The position numbers and the translations under genes were made by a program. 64,000 nt of DNA from Xiheibacterium sp038325765 (GTDB taxonomy: Bacteria > Myxococcota_A > Polyangia > Nannocystales > Nannocystaceae): positions 1-64,000 of the forward strand of contig JBBQJI010000020.1 in NCBI GenBank assembly GCA_038325765.1. Direction: 5' to 3'. Position 1 is the stretch's first letter; each line of letters starts with the position of its first letter. The notes beneath the pieces were generated by a model, which was not told the DNA's origin, ran no database searches, and worked only from the letters and a program-made list of their open reading frames with translations. Positions 63,558 to 64,000 of this stretch are shown piece after piece.

Positions 63558-64000
63558 TCACCCGCAGGTCAGCCCACCGATGCCCTGCTCGCACATCAGT
63601 GGATCGCAGCATCCGCCGTTGTCCAACCCGTTGGGCTGGCACGGATCCCCAGCGATGCCGCACGGCACACACGACAACGAATCCCCCTGCACCACGCACT
63701 GACTGCCCGCGCAGCACTCCGCCTGGCCATCCGCGCAGGGCTGTCCGACGTCGACGCACGCCTCGCCGGTCGAGCTGCTCTCCGCGTCGCCGCTGCTGCC
63801 TTCGCCCCCGTCGGTGCCGGTCGTCTGCGATCCACCATCGCTGCTGCCGGTGTCTACGCCGCCGTCGGAAGACGAGTCCGCGGATGCGGTGGCATCGGTC
63901 GGATCCGTCGACGGCCCCGTCGCCGAGTCGCTGTCCGACGCGGTCTGCGTCGCCGAAGCCGAGACCGACGCGGACACCGTCGCCGCCTCGCTGTCCGAGG
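63558..64000 (-). CDS. Ser/Thr/Asp-rich secreted protein, C-terminal part (partial)
   Basis: The last 147 residues of an exported protein whose start lies beyond the window edge. Up to residue 70 of the visible part the chain is almost only Ser, Thr, Asp, Ala and Gly (SASVSASATQTASDSDSATG), a linker as in other lipoproteins here. The final 65 residues are a cysteine-rich module with 11 cysteines (ACVDVGQPCADGQAECCAGS, SQCVVQ, SCVPCGIAGDPCQPNGL, GGCCDPLMCEQG), which resembles a disulphide-knotted toxin- or Dickkopf-like fold. The function is unknown. It is probably surface exposed. Confidence 0.7.
   Translation of the reverse strand, partial: SDSEAATVSASVSASATQTASDSDSATGPSTDPTDATASADSSSDGGVDTGSSDGGSQTTGTDGGEGSSGDAESSSTGEACVDVGQPCADGQAECCAGSQCVVQGDSLSCVPCGIAGDPCQPNGLDNGGCCDPLMCEQGIGGLTCG

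Overview
The window is very GC-rich, densely coded bacterial chromosome. It most resembles a myxobacterium (Myxococcota), and within that the Nannocystis/Plesiocystis side. This is inferred from style, not from a marker gene. The signs are many lipoproteins with Ser/Thr/Asp- or Pro/Ala-rich linkers, an RCC1-repeat lipoprotein, a GEDCDG-type lipoprotein fragment, a remnant of the NAGFLR..DEPDQS protein type, and large hybrid signalling kinases. No rRNA, tRNA, CRISPR array, phage gene or insertion sequence was found.

Left part (1-16.8 kb): a beta-CASP metallo-nuclease cut by the window edge, a DUF2325 protein, and a cupin-type regulator followed by a three-gene SsuABC-like importer. Then come an NmrA-family gene broken by a frameshift, a YjfB-like small protein, a secreted Cys-rich protein with a terminator, lipoproteins, a short RNase J, an M28/PDZ peptidase behind a repeated palindromic element, a fatty-acyl desaturase behind a G-rich repeat, an SRPBCC protein, a DUF1993 protein, and a remnant gene interrupted by a TAG codon.

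Signalling island (16.9-27.6 kb): two convergent operons. On the + strand, a CheB-CheR-PAS fusion is coupled to a PAS hybrid histidine kinase. On the - strand, a CHASE3-GAF kinase with three receivers, CheR, a receiver-less CheB and a receiver-kinase are joined by short overlaps. No receptor, CheA or CheW is visible. A serpin lipoprotein, a broken propeller-like gene and a methyltransferase follow.

Helicase region (30.9-39.6 kb): two related PLD-nuclease/SF2-helicase fusion proteins on the same strand flank two lipoprotein genes, one with leucine-rich repeats. The second helicase gene overlaps by 4 nt a gene for a small three-helix membrane protein. This is the best candidate here for an undescribed, possibly defensive, system.

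Right part (39.8-64 kb): ModABC molybdate importer, the RCC1 lipoprotein, a heterodimeric ABC exporter with one degenerate ATP site, a KefC-type antiporter with its flavodoxin-like partner, a TonB-like protein, a glycine-zipper stress protein, BON proteins, an isochorismatase-like hydrolase, Cu/Zn superoxide dismutase, an RNA polymerase sigma factor, a TamB-TamA pair whose TamA has a lipoprotein-like signal, and the end of a Ser/Thr-rich secreted protein. Several short in-phase tandem repeats (15, 18 and 21 bp) occur in coding and intergenic DNA.
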